Source: Sphingobium sp. AS12
GTDB lineage: Bacteria > Pseudomonadota > Alphaproteobacteria > Sphingomonadales > Sphingomonadaceae
Length of the DNA: 64,000 bases
NCBI RefSeq assembly: GCF_019097845.1
Contig: NZ_JAHRGM010000035.1
Location: 248,001-312,000 of the forward strand
Direction of reading: 5' to 3'
The notes under the pieces were generated by a model that searched no databases, was not told where the DNA came from, and was given only the letters and a program-made list of their open reading frames with translations. Shown one piece after another: positions 8,656 to 17,893 of the stretch. How positions within the stretch are numbered: position 1 is the stretch's first letter; every line of letters begins with the position of its first letter. The position numbers were made by a program, and so were the translations under genes.

Positions 8656-9276
8656 TCAGGCGAACACTGCCGCCTTCTTCAAATGGCTATAGGCCTCGAT
8701 CACGGCCTGCAACGCGCTTTCATGGCTGCGGTCGCCGCCATTATGGTCGGGGTGATACCGGCGCAGCAACTGGGTGTAGCGGGTGCGCAGCGCCTTGCGG
8801 TCGGCGTCGATCCCCAGTTCCATGACGCGCAGCGCCTTGCGGTCCTCCGCCGACAGGAACTTGCCGTCCTGTCGCATCTGCGCATCGGCCCGTGCCTTGG
8901 CCACCCGCTCCTTGAACTTCGCGCCAATGGCGTCGAGCGGATCGGAGAAATCCGACCATTTGGGCGGCGGGCTGTGCGCAGTGGAAGAGAAAGCGCGCGT
9001 CTCCCGTTCCCACCCGGCAAAGGGGCGCTGGGCAGCGGCGATTTCCTCCGGCGACATGCCGGTGAAGAAATTATAGCCCTGATTGAACTCGCGCACATGG
9101 TCCAGGCACAGCCAGCGCCAGCGCGGCCCCTCATCACCGGGGCGGGCGCTGCCCTCCAGCGGCGGTGCGCGGAACTCGCCAGCTTCCGGGCAGCCGGCCA
9201 CCCAGCAGGGGCGGTCGCCCTCCACCCGGCCATGAAAGCGGTTGAAGCGGCGGGTCGAGAAAGGGTCGGTCGACAA
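8656..9276 (-). CDS. J-domain (DnaJ-like) protein with putative N-terminal metal site
   Basis: The C-terminal J domain has the HPD tripeptide at residues 175-177 (RRYHPDHNGGD) within a short helical bundle that reaches the end of the 206-residue chain, so it is a co-chaperone able to stimulate an Hsp70. The N-terminal part holds Cys24, Cys29, Cys57 and His60 (RPCWVAGCP...WLCLDH), arranged like a zinc-binding knuckle; this is my inference. The middle contains Arg/Lys-rich helices. Genes with this layout are common in sphingomonads. A possible partner is the YegD-like Hsp70 encoded just downstream on the same strand. Confidence 0.82.
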   Translation of the reverse strand: MSTDPFSTRRFNRFHGRVEGDRPCWVAGCPEAGEFRAPPLEGSARPGDEGPRWRWLCLDHVREFNQGYNFFTGMSPEEIAAAQRPFAGWERETRAFSSTAHSPPPKWSDFSDPLDAIGAKFKERVAKARADAQMRQDGKFLSAEDRKALRVMELGIDADRKALRTRYTQLLRRYHPDHNGGDRSHESALQAVIEAYSHLKKAAVFA

Positions 9277-9320
9277 AACTGTCCTGATGCAAGTGGCGAC
9301 AAAGCGTCTATATAGGCGGC

Positions 9321-9608
9321 ATGACCCAGATTCTGAAAGGCCCAGTGGCCACCGAAATCGAAACGCGGCTGCAAAATGCCCTGACCCCGCACCAACTGGC
9401 CGTGATCGACGACAGCGAAAAGCATCGCGGTCATGCCGGGCATGATGGCTCTGGCGAAAGCCATTTCACCGTGGACATCGTGTCGGATCGCTTCACCGGC
9501 CAGAGCCGCGTCGCCCGCCAGCGCATGGTCAATGCCGCGCTTGCCGATCTGCTGCGTGAGAAAGTCCATGCGCTGGCCATCAAGGCCCGCGCACCCGGAG
9601 AAGCCTGA
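9321..9608 (+). CDS. bolA: BolA family protein
   Basis: A 95-residue BolA/IbaG fold protein. Members bind monothiol glutaredoxins through a shared [2Fe-2S] cluster and act in iron-sulfur trafficking and stress. The family pattern is visible: HFTVDIVSDRFTGQSRVARQ with RMVNAALADLL and the final HALAIKARAP. The conserved loop His before the beta strand lies in the HRGHAGHDGSGESH stretch. The pirin gene starts on the last base of its stop codon (TGATG), so the two are translationally coupled. Confidence 0.92.
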   Translation: MTQILKGPVATEIETRLQNALTPHQLAVIDDSEKHRGHAGHDGSGESHFTVDIVSDRFTGQSRVARQRMVNAALADLLREKVHALAIKARAPGEA

Positions 9609-10513
9609 TGACGATGGACGATCTCATCATCCAGACGATCACGCCCACCACCCACGATCTGGGCGATTTCAAGGTTCACCGGTCGCTGCCCGCCAAGGGA
9701 CGCACGATGGTCGGCCCGTTCATCTTCTTCGATCAGGCGGGGCCAGCCAAGATCGGCGCGGGGCAGGGCATCGATGTCCGGCCCCATCCGCACATCAACC
9801 TCGCCACAGTCACCTATATGTATGAAGGCGCGTTCTTCCACCGCGATTCGCTGGGGACGGAGCAGATTGTCGAGGCGGGTGCGGTCAATCTGATGACGGC
9901 GGGCAAGGGCATCGTTCATAGCGAACGATCGCCCGATGAAGAGCGGGCCAAGCTCTCCAAGCTGTCCGCCATCCAGACCTGGCTGGCGCTGCCCGACGCC
10001 TTGGAGGAAATGGACCCGGCGTTCGAGCATGTCGGCGAAGGCGGCCTGCCGGTGATCGAGGCGCATGGGGTGCGCGCCCGCGTGATCATGGGGTCGCTCT
10101 GGGGGCAGCGCTCGCCCGTCACCACCTATGCCGACACCATCTACGCCGACATCCAGCTGTCGCCCGGCGGCCGCGTGCCGATCGACCAGTCAGCCGACGA
10201 ACGCGCGATTTACGTGTCGGGCGGCGATGCCGCGCTCGACGGGATGATGCTGGCCCCCCAGACCCTCTACGTCCTGCGCCCCGGCACCAGCGCCACATTG
10301 ATGAGCGTCGATGGTGGCCGCGTCGTCCTGTGCGGCGGCGAAGCGTTCAAAACCCCGCGCCATGTCTGGTGGAATTTCGTCTCCTCCCGCCAGGACCGGC
10401 TGATGCAGGCGCGCGAGGATTGGGACGCGCTGCGCTTCCCGCTGATCCCCGGCGATGATCAGGAGTTCATCCCGATCCCGCAGGGACGACCCAAGACGGT
10501 CAGCTATCCGTAG
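9608..10513 (+). CDS. Pirin family protein
   Basis: A bicupin of 301 residues. The N-terminal cupin carries the four pirin metal ligands: His60 and His62 (RPHPHINLATVTY), His104 and Glu106 (GKGIVHSERSP). Pirins bind Fe and may act as redox-sensitive regulators or quercetinase-like enzymes; which applies here cannot be told. The start overlaps the bolA stop by one base. Coupling to bolA suggests an iron- or oxidative-stress-related role, which is an inference. Confidence 0.9.
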   Translation: MTMDDLIIQTITPTTHDLGDFKVHRSLPAKGRTMVGPFIFFDQAGPAKIGAGQGIDVRPHPHINLATVTYMYEGAFFHRDSLGTEQIVEAGAVNLMTAGKGIVHSERSPDEERAKLSKLSAIQTWLALPDALEEMDPAFEHVGEGGLPVIEAHGVRARVIMGSLWGQRSPVTTYADTIYADIQLSPGGRVPIDQSADERAIYVSGGDAALDGMMLAPQTLYVLRPGTSATLMSVDGGRVVLCGGEAFKTPRHVWWNFVSSRQDRLMQAREDWDALRFPLIPGDDQEFIPIPQGRPKTVSYP

Positions 10514-10536
10514 AGCACGATAACTTTTACCTTGAC

Positions 10537-10603
10537 CCGTTCGTTTCGAGCGAAGTCGAGAAACCGGTGCGCTCCGATTCTCGACTTCGCTCGAAACGAA
10601 CGG
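10537..10603. repeat. CGTTCG...CGAACGG palindromic element, copy 2 (short type)
   Basis: Perfect 26-bp inverted arms (left arm begins CCGTTCGTTTCGAGCGAAG, right arm ends GCTCGAAACGAACGG) with a 15-base loop. It lies between the convergent pirin and zinc-ribbon genes and could form a bidirectional terminator, though no long T run follows. Confidence 0.88.
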
Positions 10604-10648
10604 AGGTTGGGGCTTCAGCCTGAAGTCATCAGGCTCCAAAATCAGAAG

Positions 10649-11455
10649 CTACTGCACAAAGGTCAGCGACAGATTCTCGGCGTTCTTGGGAATGTCGATC
10701 CGGCTCTCATTGATCGAGGCTTCCTCGCCCGGCTTCAGGCGATTCTTGTCCGCCTTCGTCGTCCAACTGAATACCAGCCGGTTTTGCCGGTCGCGCAATT
10801 GCACCAGCACCGGCGGCACCGGCAGCGCCTGCGTCCCGCTGTTGACGATCCGCGCACCGAACGCGAAATATTCCTCTCCCGTCGGCAGCTTGCGCCGCTC
10901 GGCAGGCTTGGACAGATAGAAGAGCAGATCAGGATCGCCCTCTTCGGCCACCAGCCCCAGGCTGACCGCCCATCCAGGCGGTCCGAAATAATAGAAGGCT
11001 CCGCCAGCCGCCGCGACGACCAAGGCAAAGGCGATCGCGGCATAGGTCCATAGCTTGACCGGATTACGGCGCGGCTTGAACGGCGGCGCGGGCGCGAACT
11101 GGCTGTCCTCGACGGCATCGACCGGCGCACCGGCGTAAATATCGTCGATCCGATTGTCCGCAGGCGCGGCGATCGGCGGCGCAACGGGCGCGGCTTCCTC
11201 CGGCACCGTGACCACGGCCTCGGTGGCTTCCGGTGCAGCTACAGGCGCAGGCGGGGCAACCGGCTCGACCGGTGCCGCAACCGGTGGCACCACCACTGGC
11301 GCCTCGACCGGCGCGCTCTCGCGCGGCGGCAGGGCGGCTGGTTGCTGGAACCAGCTATGCTTGCACGCGGCACAGCGGACCTGGCGGCCGGCCGGACCGA
11401 CGGCGCTGTCCGGCACGACATAGCGCGTCGCGCAATTGGGGCACACCAGGATCAT
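10649..11455 (-). CDS. MJ0042-type zinc-ribbon membrane protein
   Basis: The N terminus is a CPNC...CAAC zinc ribbon (Cys5, Cys8, Cys28, Cys31) of the MJ0042 class. A long Pro/Ala/Val-rich linker (about 38-125) follows, then a single membrane helix (about 135-157) and a C-terminal domain with DUF3426-like features ([20 protein letters not shown]). The topology is likely a cytoplasmic ribbon and a periplasmic C-terminal domain. It lies immediately upstream of, and divergent from, ftsE, an arrangement often seen in alphaproteobacteria. Role unknown. Confidence 0.85.
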   Translation of the reverse strand: MILVCPNCATRYVVPDSAVGPAGRQVRCAACKHSWFQQPAALPPRESAPVEAPVVVPPVAAPVEPVAPPAPVAAPEATEAVVTVPEEAAPVAPPIAAPADNRIDDIYAGAPVDAVEDSQFAPAPPFKPRRNPVKLWTYAAIAFALVVAAAGGAFYYFGPPGWAVSLGLVAEEGDPDLLFYLSKPAERRKLPTGEEYFAFGARIVNSGTQALPVPPVLVQLRDRQNRLVFSWTTKADKNRLKPGEEASINESRIDIPKNAENLSLTFVQ

Positions 11456-11624
11456 GTTGCTTCATAGGCATGGCAGGGACTCGCGCGCAAGCGGTCAACT
11501 TGTGTTGGCGTCATTCCGTCGCGACTCGCGGCAAGATGCGGGCCGGGCTTTACGGCTGCCTGCCCGCTGTGCCATGGCTGTGGTTCCGGGGAACAGGGAG
11601 CGCGCGAGCGCCATATTTCAAGAC

Positions 11625-12335
11625 ATGTCGGCCATCGTCCAGTTCGAGAATGTCGGCTTGCGCTATGGTCTGGACAGTGAAACGCTGTCCGACGTCAGTT
11701 TCACGCTGGCGGGCGGCGGCTTCTATTTCCTGACCGGCGCATCGGGCGCGGGCAAGACATCGTTGCTGAAACTCCTCTACCTGGCCCAGCGCCCCAGCCG
11801 GGGCGTCATCCGCCTGTTTGGCGAGGATGTCGTGACCCTGCCGCGCAAACGCCTGCCCGGTTTCCGCCGTCGCATCGGCGTGGTGTTTCAGGACTTCCGC
11901 CTCGTTCCGCATCTGTCCGCCTATGACAATATCGCCCTGCCGCTCCGCGTGGCTGGCATGGAGGAGGGGGAGATCGACGCCCCTGTCACCGAAATGCTCA
12001 ATTGGGTCGGGCTGGGCGACCGGGGTCAGGCGCGGCCAGCGACCCTGTCGGGCGGGGAGCAGCAGCGCGTCGCCATCGCCCGCGCCGTGATCGGGCGGCC
12101 CGAAATTTTGGTGGCGGACGAACCGACCGGCAACGTCGATGCTGACATGGCCCGCCGCCTGATGACCCTGTTCGAGGCGCTCAACCGCCTGGGCACCACC
12201 ATCGTCGTCGCCACCCATGATCTGCCGCTGATCGCGCAGGTATCGGGCGCGCAGATGATGCGGCTGGACAAGGGGCGGCTGGCCGACCCGACCGGATCGC
12301 TGCGCTATCCGCCGCGCCAGCAGGGCAGCGAGTGA
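11625..12335 (+). CDS. ftsE: Cell division ATP-binding protein FtsE
   Basis: ABC-type ATPase that with FtsX controls peptidoglycan hydrolases at the septum. The 236 residues have Walker A GASGAGKT (38-45), Q-loop FQDFRLVPH, signature LSGGEQQR (141-148) and Walker B ILVADEPTGN (161-170). The ATG beginning MSAIVQFENV is chosen; 63 in-frame codons upstream run through the promoter gap and are not ABC-like. It overlaps ftsX by one base. The 170-base gap to the divergent zinc-ribbon gene must hold the promoters of both. Confidence 0.95.
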   Translation: MSAIVQFENVGLRYGLDSETLSDVSFTLAGGGFYFLTGASGAGKTSLLKLLYLAQRPSRGVIRLFGEDVVTLPRKRLPGFRRRIGVVFQDFRLVPHLSAYDNIALPLRVAGMEEGEIDAPVTEMLNWVGLGDRGQARPATLSGGEQQRVAIARAVIGRPEILVADEPTGNVDADMARRLMTLFEALNRLGTTIVVATHDLPLIAQVSGAQMMRLDKGRLADPTGSLRYPPRQQGSE

Positions 12336-13240
12336 TGGCGTCGCGCGCGGATCGCCGTGCCGCCGCCGCCGCGCGTCATCGCCTGCTGCCCGGCGGGCGG
12401 GTGGCCGGGCCGATGCTGTGGATCATCGCGATCATGATGTTCCTGACCGTGCTGGCCGCCGCCGCTGGCCTCGGCCTTGGTGCAGCGGTCCAGTCGATGA
12501 GCGCGGACCTGGCCGGACGCGCCAGCGTGCAGGTGGTCGAAGCCAACCCGCAGCAGCGCGACCAGTTGGCGGCGCGCGCGCTGACGGCATTGCGCGGCGC
12601 GGACGGGGTGCAGGCTGCCGCTGCGGTCGATCCCGCCTTGCTGGCCGACCAGATCCGCCCCTGGCTGGGCGAGGAAGCGACTAGCGGCGACCTGCCGCTG
12701 CCTGCTTTGATCGACGTGACGCTGACGCCCGGCGATGCTGATGCAAAGGTCGCGCGGTTGCGCCGCCTGCTCGGCGGGCTGTCGCCTTCTTTGCGGATCG
12801 AACCCCATGCCGCCTTCCTGCTGCCGCTTGCCGGATTGCTCTCGGCGCTGGGCTGGCTGGCCGCAGGTGTCGTATTGCTGATGACGCTGGCGACCGGGGC
12901 GGTCGTGGTGCTGGCGGCGCGGGGCGCGCACGACAGCCATCGCGGCACTATCGAGGTGCTGCACCTGATGGGGTCCACCGACGTCCAGATCGCCCGGCTG
13001 TTCCAGCGCCGCATTGGCCTCGACGCCATGCTGGGCAGCGCGCTGGGCTTTGCCTTCGCTGCCTTCGTTATCCTGCTGATCGGCCTGCGCCTCTCGGCGA
13101 CCGGTTCGGAACTGCTCGGCGCGGTGCGCCTGCCGCCGATCAGTTGGGTCGTGCTGGCATTGCTGCCGGTGGCAGGCGTCCTGTTGGCCACCCTAGCGGC
13201 GCGCTGGACGGTGTTGCGGGCGCTGGGGCGGGCGCTGTGA
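12335..13240 (+). CDS. ftsX: Cell division protein FtsX
   Basis: Membrane partner of FtsE. The 301 residues show the FtsX plan: a cytoplasmic basic N terminus, membrane helix 1 (about 26-50), a periplasmic domain of roughly 110 residues, and three helices in the C-terminal half, with the FtsX sequence RGTIEVLHLMGSTDVQIARL before the second pair. The ATG overlaps the ftsE stop by one base; a GTG directly before it is the alternative. FtsX lacks the MacB-type ATPase and signals across the membrane to hydrolases. Confidence 0.93.
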   Translation: MASRADRRAAAAARHRLLPGGRVAGPMLWIIAIMMFLTVLAAAAGLGLGAAVQSMSADLAGRASVQVVEANPQQRDQLAARALTALRGADGVQAAAAVDPALLADQIRPWLGEEATSGDLPLPALIDVTLTPGDADAKVARLRRLLGGLSPSLRIEPHAAFLLPLAGLLSALGWLAAGVVLLMTLATGAVVVLAARGAHDSHRGTIEVLHLMGSTDVQIARLFQRRIGLDAMLGSALGFAFAAFVILLIGLRLSATGSELLGAVRLPPISWVVLALLPVAGVLLATLAARWTVLRALGRAL

Positions 13241-13767
13241 TCGTCCGGCTGCTCGCCGTCTCGCTGCTGGGCTGGATGCTGGGCTTTGTATGGTTTGCGA
13301 TCTTCCTGCCCCAGCCGCTCGACGGGCGCCAAACCGACGCGATCGTCGTGCTGACCGGCGGCGCGGGGCGGATCGACCGGGGCATCGCTTTGTTGCAGGG
13401 CGGGGCTGCCAAGCGGATGCTGATTTCCGGCGTCGATCGCTCCGTCCGCCCGGTCGAACTGGCGGCGCAATATGAGACGCCCGAAGCCTTGTTCACCTGC
13501 TGCATTACCTTGGGCCGCGAAGCGATCGACACACGGTCCAACGCGATTGAAACTGCGCGCTGGCTGGAACGGCGCGATTACAAGACGGTGCGACTGATCA
13601 CCACCGACTGGCATATGCGCCGCGCCGCGCTGGAACTGCGGCAGGCGCTGCCCGGCCGGGTCGCCATCGTCTATGACGCGGTGCCCAGCCGTCCCAGCCT
13701 GACGATGCTGGCGCGCGAATATAATAAATATCTGCTGCGCCGGGCCGCTGCAATTCTTGGCATTTGA
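13237..13767 (+). CDS. DUF218 (YdcF/ElyC-like) membrane-anchored protein
   Basis: One N-terminal membrane helix (MIVRLLAVSLLGWMLGFVWF) is followed by a DUF218 domain with the early motif DAIVVLTGGAGRI and the later DTRSNAIETARWL and TTDWHMRRA. DUF218 proteins include ElyC and SanA, linked to cell-envelope integrity. The 176-residue form starts at a GTG that overlaps the ftsX stop by four bases (GTGA); no ATG suits the membrane anchor. Its place between ftsX and plsC fits an envelope function. Confidence 0.87.
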   Translation: MIVRLLAVSLLGWMLGFVWFAIFLPQPLDGRQTDAIVVLTGGAGRIDRGIALLQGGAAKRMLISGVDRSVRPVELAAQYETPEALFTCCITLGREAIDTRSNAIETARWLERRDYKTVRLITTDWHMRRAALELRQALPGRVAIVYDAVPSRPSLTMLAREYNKYLLRRAAAILGI

Positions 13768-13782
13768 TGGCATAGCGCTCCG

Positions 13783-14490
13783 ATGATCATCTTGCTGCGC
13801 TCCATCGTCTTTTCGCTCATCTTCTATCCCGGCAGCCTGCTGCTGGTGCTGGCCGCCTTGATATCCAGCAGTTTTTCGCCGCCCACCGTGCAGCGTGTGT
13901 CGACCGTCTGGGGCTGGTTCCACCGCTATTGCGCCCGCTGGCTGCTGGGGCAGAAGGTGGTGATAGAGGGCGATCTGCCGCTTGGTCCCTATCTCTATAT
14001 CGTCAAGCATGAATCGATGTTCGAAACGATCGACATGCTGTGCGTGTTCGACCGACCGGTCATCGCCGCCAAGCGGGAATTATTCGATATTCCGCTATGG
14101 GGGACCATTGCTGACCGTTACGGCCTGATCCCGATCGAGCGCACCGCCGGGGCGAGTGCGATGCGGACGTTGCGGACCCGCGCCAAGGAAGCCAATGAAG
14201 CCGGAAGGGCGGTCTGCATCTTCCCCGAAGGCACCCGCGTTCCCCATGGCGAAGCGCCGCCGTTGCGGTCGGGCTTTGCCGGCCTCTATGCGCTGCTGGG
14301 GCTGCCCGTCGTGCCGATTGCGCTCAACAGCGGGCTGGTATCGCCCAAGGGCAGTTTCCTCAAAAAAGCGGGCGTCATCACGTACAAGGTTGGCGAAATC
14401 GTCCCCGCCGGACTGGACCGGCGCGAGGCGGAAGTGCGGGTCCATGCCGCGATCAACGCGCTGAACCCGCCTTCTGCCCTAGTGGATTGA
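13783..14490 (+). CDS. plsC: 1-acyl-sn-glycerol-3-phosphate acyltransferase (PlsC family)
   Basis: Transfers an acyl chain to lysophosphatidic acid to make phosphatidic acid. The N-terminal membrane segment (about 8-30) is followed by block I KHESMFETID (His76), which has Glu rather than Asp at the fifth position after His, and by block III FPEGTR (147-152). The HX4E variant is seen in other alphaproteobacterial PlsC-like proteins. The last four codons and stop (ALVD) are encoded within the left arm of a palindromic element, so the C terminus may have been reshaped by that insertion. Confidence 0.88.
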   Translation: MIILLRSIVFSLIFYPGSLLLVLAALISSSFSPPTVQRVSTVWGWFHRYCARWLLGQKVVIEGDLPLGPYLYIVKHESMFETIDMLCVFDRPVIAAKRELFDIPLWGTIADRYGLIPIERTAGASAMRTLRTRAKEANEAGRAVCIFPEGTRVPHGEAPPLRSGFAGLYALLGLPVVPIALNSGLVSPKGSFLKKAGVITYKVGEIVPAGLDRREAEVRVHAAINALNPPSALVD

Positions 14491-14557
14491 TTTTGACATT
14501 TGCATCCTCTGGCGGCTGGGATGGGTCTGCAAATGTCAAAATCGTAAAATCCACTAG
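14479..14557. repeat. CTAGTGG...CCACTAG palindrome A
   Basis: Outer arms CTAGTGGATT/AATCCACTAG and inner arms GATTTTGACATTTGCA/TGCAAATGTCAAAATC enclose a 23-base loop. The left arm contains the plsC stop codon. It is paired with a related but diverged element 13 bases further on. Confidence 0.88.
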
Positions 14558-14570
14558 AATCAAAAGATTG

Positions 14571-14647
14571 CTAGTGGTCCGAAAAGATTCTGACATTTGA
14601 ACACGCCTTATCCCATAAGGTAGCAAATGTCAGAATCGGACCACTAG
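14571..14647. repeat. CTAGTGG...CCACTAG palindrome B
   Basis: Outer arms CTAGTGGTCC/GGACCACTAG and inner arms GATTCTGACATTTG/CAAATGTCAGAATC. The ends and the TGACATTTG core match palindrome A, while differing positions change on both arms so that pairing is kept. It ends one base before the tyrA stop codon. The two hairpins together fill the convergent plsC/tyrA gap. Confidence 0.88.
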
Positions 14648-14648
14648 C

Positions 14649-15554
14649 TTAATGCGCCCGGCCAAAGTCCGGCTTGGCGTCGTCCTGACCCTGTTCGATG
14701 ATGGAGCGGCGGATGGCGCGGGTGTGGGTGAACAGGTTGAACAGCGCGTCGCCATCATTCCAGCGGATCGCCCGCTGGAGCGCTGACAGATCCTCCGAAA
14801 AGCGCTGGAGCATTTCCAGCACCGCATCCTTGTTGGCCAGGAACACGTCGCGCCACATGGTCGGGTCCGACGCCGCGATGCGGGTGAAGTCGCGAAAGCC
14901 GCCGGCGGAATATTTGATGACTTCCGATTGCGTCACATTTTCCAGATCGCTCGCCGTACCAACGATGGTGTAGGCAATCAGATGCGGCAAATGGCTGGTC
15001 ACCGCCAGAACCAGATCATGATGCGCCGGGTCCATCATCTCGACGTCCGCGCCGACCCGTCGCCACAGTTCGGCCACGCGCTCTATTGCTGCCGAATCAG
15101 CGTCGGCGGGCGGGGTGACGATGCACCAGCGGCCCTTGAACAATGTGGCAAAGCCCGCTTCCGGCCCGCTATTTTCGGTGCCTGCCACCGGATGCGCCGG
15201 GATGATCGTCCGTCCGGGCAAAGCCGCGACCAGTTGCGCCAGCACGTCCGCCTTGCATGACCCGACATCGCTGATGATTGCGTCGGCGGGCAGATCATCG
15301 GCCAGTTCCGCCGCTGCCGCACCCATCGCCCGCACCGGCACGCACAGAACCACCAGATCGGCGTCGGTGACTGAAGCGCCCGCCGTGTCGGTGATGTCGT
15401 CGCACAGGTCGATCCGCCGCGCGGTGTCCCGCACCGCCGGGTCGGCATCATGGCCGGTGACCCGCACCGTGGGCATTTCCGCCCGAATGGCGCGGGCGAG
15501 CGAGGAACCGATCAGGCCAAGGCCGATGATGGTGATGCGGGCGAACGGCAGCAT
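14649..15554 (-). CDS. tyrA: Prephenate/arogenate dehydrogenase (TyrA family)
   Basis: NAD(P)-dependent oxidative decarboxylation on the tyrosine pathway; specificity for prephenate or arogenate (cyclohexadienyl) is not evident from sequence. The 301 residues have the Rossmann motif GLGLIGSS (11-18), and the active-site regions SDVGSCKADV, PAHPVAGTENSG and SHLPHLIAY, each typical of TyrA. There is no fused chorismate mutase or ACT domain. It follows hisC by four bases, so one leftward unit makes an aminotransferase and this dehydrogenase. Confidence 0.92.
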   Translation of the reverse strand: MLPFARITIIGLGLIGSSLARAIRAEMPTVRVTGHDADPAVRDTARRIDLCDDITDTAGASVTDADLVVLCVPVRAMGAAAAELADDLPADAIISDVGSCKADVLAQLVAALPGRTIIPAHPVAGTENSGPEAGFATLFKGRWCIVTPPADADSAAIERVAELWRRVGADVEMMDPAHHDLVLAVTSHLPHLIAYTIVGTASDLENVTQSEVIKYSAGGFRDFTRIAASDPTMWRDVFLANKDAVLEMLQRFSEDLSALQRAIRWNDGDALFNLFTHTRAIRRSIIEQGQDDAKPDFGRAH

Positions 15555-15558
15555 CGCG

Positions 15559-16668
15559 TCAGGCCGATTCCGCCATGGCGCGCAATGTGTTGGCGACCGC
15601 GCGGGTCTGCGCCTTGGTGCCGATGGTGATGCGCAGGCCGTTGGGCAGCCCCTGTCCTGGCAGCCAGCGGGTGGCGTACCCTTCTTCCCACAATCCCTTC
15701 ATCGCGGCTTCGGCGGTCAGCTTGCCATCGAACAGGATCAGCAGGAAATTGGTCTTGCTCGGCACCACGCGCAGGCCGTGGTTGGACAGCGCCGCCACCT
15801 CGCCTGCCAGCCATTCGCGCCAGCGCGCATTATGGGTGCGGCTCGATTCGACCCAACCGCTGTCATTGATCGCCGCGATCGCGGCGGCCTGCCCAGCGGT
15901 CGTCACGTTGAACGGCGCGCGGATGCGGTGGAGAATGTCGATCACCTCCGCGCTTGCATAGCCCCACCCAATCCGTTCGGCGGCCAGCCCGTAAATCTTC
16001 GAGAATGTGCGGGTGACGAAAACATTGCTAGCGGTTTTGGCCAGTTCAAGGCCACCATCATCCTCGTCAGCGTCCAGATATTCGGCATAGGCCTGATCCA
16101 GCACGAACAATATGTCGGGGCGCAGGCCCGCGTGCAGCCGGGCAATCTCCTCCAGGCTGGTCATCGTGCCGGTCGGGTTGTTGGGGTTGGCGAGAAACAC
16201 GACTTTGGTTTTCTCGGTCACCGCGGCCAGCAGCGCGTCCACATCGGTCGCATAATCCTTGTCCGGTGCGATCACCGGGGTCGCGCCGACGCGGCGGGCG
16301 GCGATGTCGTAAACGGCAAAGCCATAGCGCACATACAGCACTTCATCGCCCGGCCCGGCATAGGCGCTGGCCGCGATATGCAGCAGCTCGTCCGATCCGG
16401 TGCCGTAGATGATCCGCGCCGGGTCCAGCCCATGCACCGCGCCGATCGCCTCGCGCAGCCTGGTCGCGCCCGGATCGGGATAGGTGGCCAGGTCGGCGGT
16501 GGCGGCGACCAGCGCGGCGCGCGCGGCGGCACCGGTGCCCAGCGGATTTTCATTGGCCGACAGCTTGATCAGCGGGCGGCCATCATCGGTCGCGGACTTG
16601 CCCGGCACATAGGGCGAAATGCCGAGAATCCAGTCCTTGGGAGCGGGTTTTACAAGTGTCTCTGTCAT
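15559..16668 (-). CDS. hisC: Histidinol-phosphate / aromatic aminotransferase
   Basis: PLP-dependent fold-type I aminotransferase of 369 residues. The substrate and cofactor motifs are SANENPLG (38-45), ANPNNPTG (160-167), DQAYAEY, and the Schiff-base lysine Lys224 in [11 protein letters not shown]. HisC enzymes in this order often serve both histidine and tyrosine/phenylalanine synthesis, and being upstream of tyrA supports a dual role (inference). The ATG giving [10 protein letters not shown] is chosen; the 12 upstream in-frame codons are Arg/Lys-rich and unsupported. Confidence 0.91.
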   Translation of the reverse strand: MTETLVKPAPKDWILGISPYVPGKSATDDGRPLIKLSANENPLGTGAAARAALVAATADLATYPDPGATRLREAIGAVHGLDPARIIYGTGSDELLHIAASAYAGPGDEVLYVRYGFAVYDIAARRVGATPVIAPDKDYATDVDALLAAVTEKTKVVFLANPNNPTGTMTSLEEIARLHAGLRPDILFVLDQAYAEYLDADEDDGGLELAKTASNVFVTRTFSKIYGLAAERIGWGYASAEVIDILHRIRAPFNVTTAGQAAAIAAINDSGWVESSRTHNARWREWLAGEVAALSNHGLRVVPSKTNFLLILFDGKLTAEAAMKGLWEEGYATRWLPGQGLPNGLRITIGTKAQTRAVANTLRAMAESA

Positions 16669-16756
16669 GGCGACGCGCTTTAGCGGCTTCCGCGCCAAAG
16701 GCAAAGCGGCAGTCCAGATTGACAGCGCTCCACCGTGGTCCTAGCCCGGCGCGACC

Positions 16757-17893
16757 ATGGCCAGCCTCTCTATGACAGATGACAGCCGTTTCGGCCTGCG
16801 CCGACAGGTTCGGCTTGCCGGGCCTTTGCCGCTGGATAGCGGCGCGGCGCTGGGGCCGGTCGATATCGCCTATGAAACCTATGGCACGCTCAATGCCGAC
16901 CGATCCAACGCGATCCTGATCTGCCATGCGCTGACCGGGGACCAATATGTCGCGTCGGACCATCCGGTGACGGGCAAGCCCGGCTGGTGGTGGCGGCTGG
17001 TGGGCGAGGGGAAGCCGGTCGATCCGGCGCGCCATTTCATCGTCTGCGCCAATGTCATCGGCAGTTGCATGGGATCGAGCGGCCCGGCCAGCCTGGACGC
17101 GGCCACCGGTGCGCCCTTTGCCATGCGCTTTCCGGTGTTGACCATCGCCGACATGGTGCGGGCGCAGGCGATGCTGCTCGACCATCTGGGGGTCGATCGG
17201 CTGTCGGCGGTGATTGGCGGGTCGATGGGCGGGATGCAGGCGCTGACCTGGCCGACTTTGTTTCCCGACCGGGTGGAAAGCTGTGTCGTCATTGCGTCCA
17301 CTGCGCGGCACAGCGCTCAGAATATCGCCTTTCATGAGGTTGGTCGGCAGGCGATCATGGCCGATCCGCACTGGCGCGGGGGGGATTATTATGCCGACGG
17401 GCAAGTGCCGAGCGCGGGCCTGGCGGTCGCGCGGATGGCGGCGCACATCACCTACCTGTCCGAAGCGGGGCTGACCGAGAAATTCGGACGGCGCTTGCAG
17501 GGGCGCGACGCCAAGACGTTCGGCTTCGACGCGGATTTCCAGGTGGAAAGCTATTTGCGTCATCAGGGGTTGAGCTTTGTCGAGCGGTTCGATGCGAACA
17601 GCTACCTCTACATCACCCGCGCCATGGACTATTACGACATTGCCGAGGATCATGGCGGGTCGCTGGCCAGGGCATTTACCGCCAGCAAGGCGCGCTTCTG
17701 CCTCGTCAGTTTCGATACCGACTGGCTCTATCCGACGGCGGAATCGCGGATCATCGTCCATGCGCTCAACGCCGGGGGTGCGCAGGCGAGTTTCGTCGAA
17801 CTGTCCAGCCCGTTCGGCCATGACGCCTTTTTGCTGGAATGTCCTGAATTGAACCGCGTCGTTGATGGCTTTCTGAAGGGCGGGCGGGCGTGA
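16757..17893 (+). CDS. metX: Homoserine O-acyltransferase MetX
   Basis: Acylates homoserine at the start of methionine synthesis. It is an alpha/beta hydrolase fold of 378 residues with the nucleophile elbow GGSMGG (Ser156), acid Asp322 (DTDWLYP) and base His355 (SPFGHDAF). Other family motifs are [13 protein letters not shown] and YETYGTLN. Many proteins annotated as acetyltransferases in this class use succinyl-CoA; I cannot assign the donor. metW overlaps its stop by four bases. The first ATG is taken; an ATG five codons later is also possible, and neither has a clear ribosome site. No SAM riboswitch was seen in the short upstream gap. Confidence 0.93.
   Translation: MASLSMTDDSRFGLRRQVRLAGPLPLDSGAALGPVDIAYETYGTLNADRSNAILICHALTGDQYVASDHPVTGKPGWWWRLVGEGKPVDPARHFIVCANVIGSCMGSSGPASLDAATGAPFAMRFPVLTIADMVRAQAMLLDHLGVDRLSAVIGGSMGGMQALTWPTLFPDRVESCVVIASTARHSAQNIAFHEVGRQAIMADPHWRGGDYYADGQVPSAGLAVARMAAHITYLSEAGLTEKFGRRLQGRDAKTFGFDADFQVESYLRHQGLSFVERFDANSYLYITRAMDYYDIAEDHGGSLARAFTASKARFCLVSFDTDWLYPTAESRIIVHALNAGGAQASFVELSSPFGHDAFLLECPELNRVVDGFLKGGRA

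Noticed and set aside
12376..14010. Minus-strand open frame opposite ftsX, DUF218 and plsC genes
   Set aside because: Antisense to three coupled genes with strong motifs; its predicted protein is Gln/Arg/Ser-rich without a fold.
15115..16683. Long plus-strand open frame opposite tyrA and hisC
   Set aside because: Low-complexity Gly/Arg/His composition and no motif; the opposite strand encodes clear enzymes.
16669..16756. Possible SAM riboswitch before metX
   Set aside because: The gap is only 88 bases and none of the SAM-II or SAM/SAH consensus blocks can be found.
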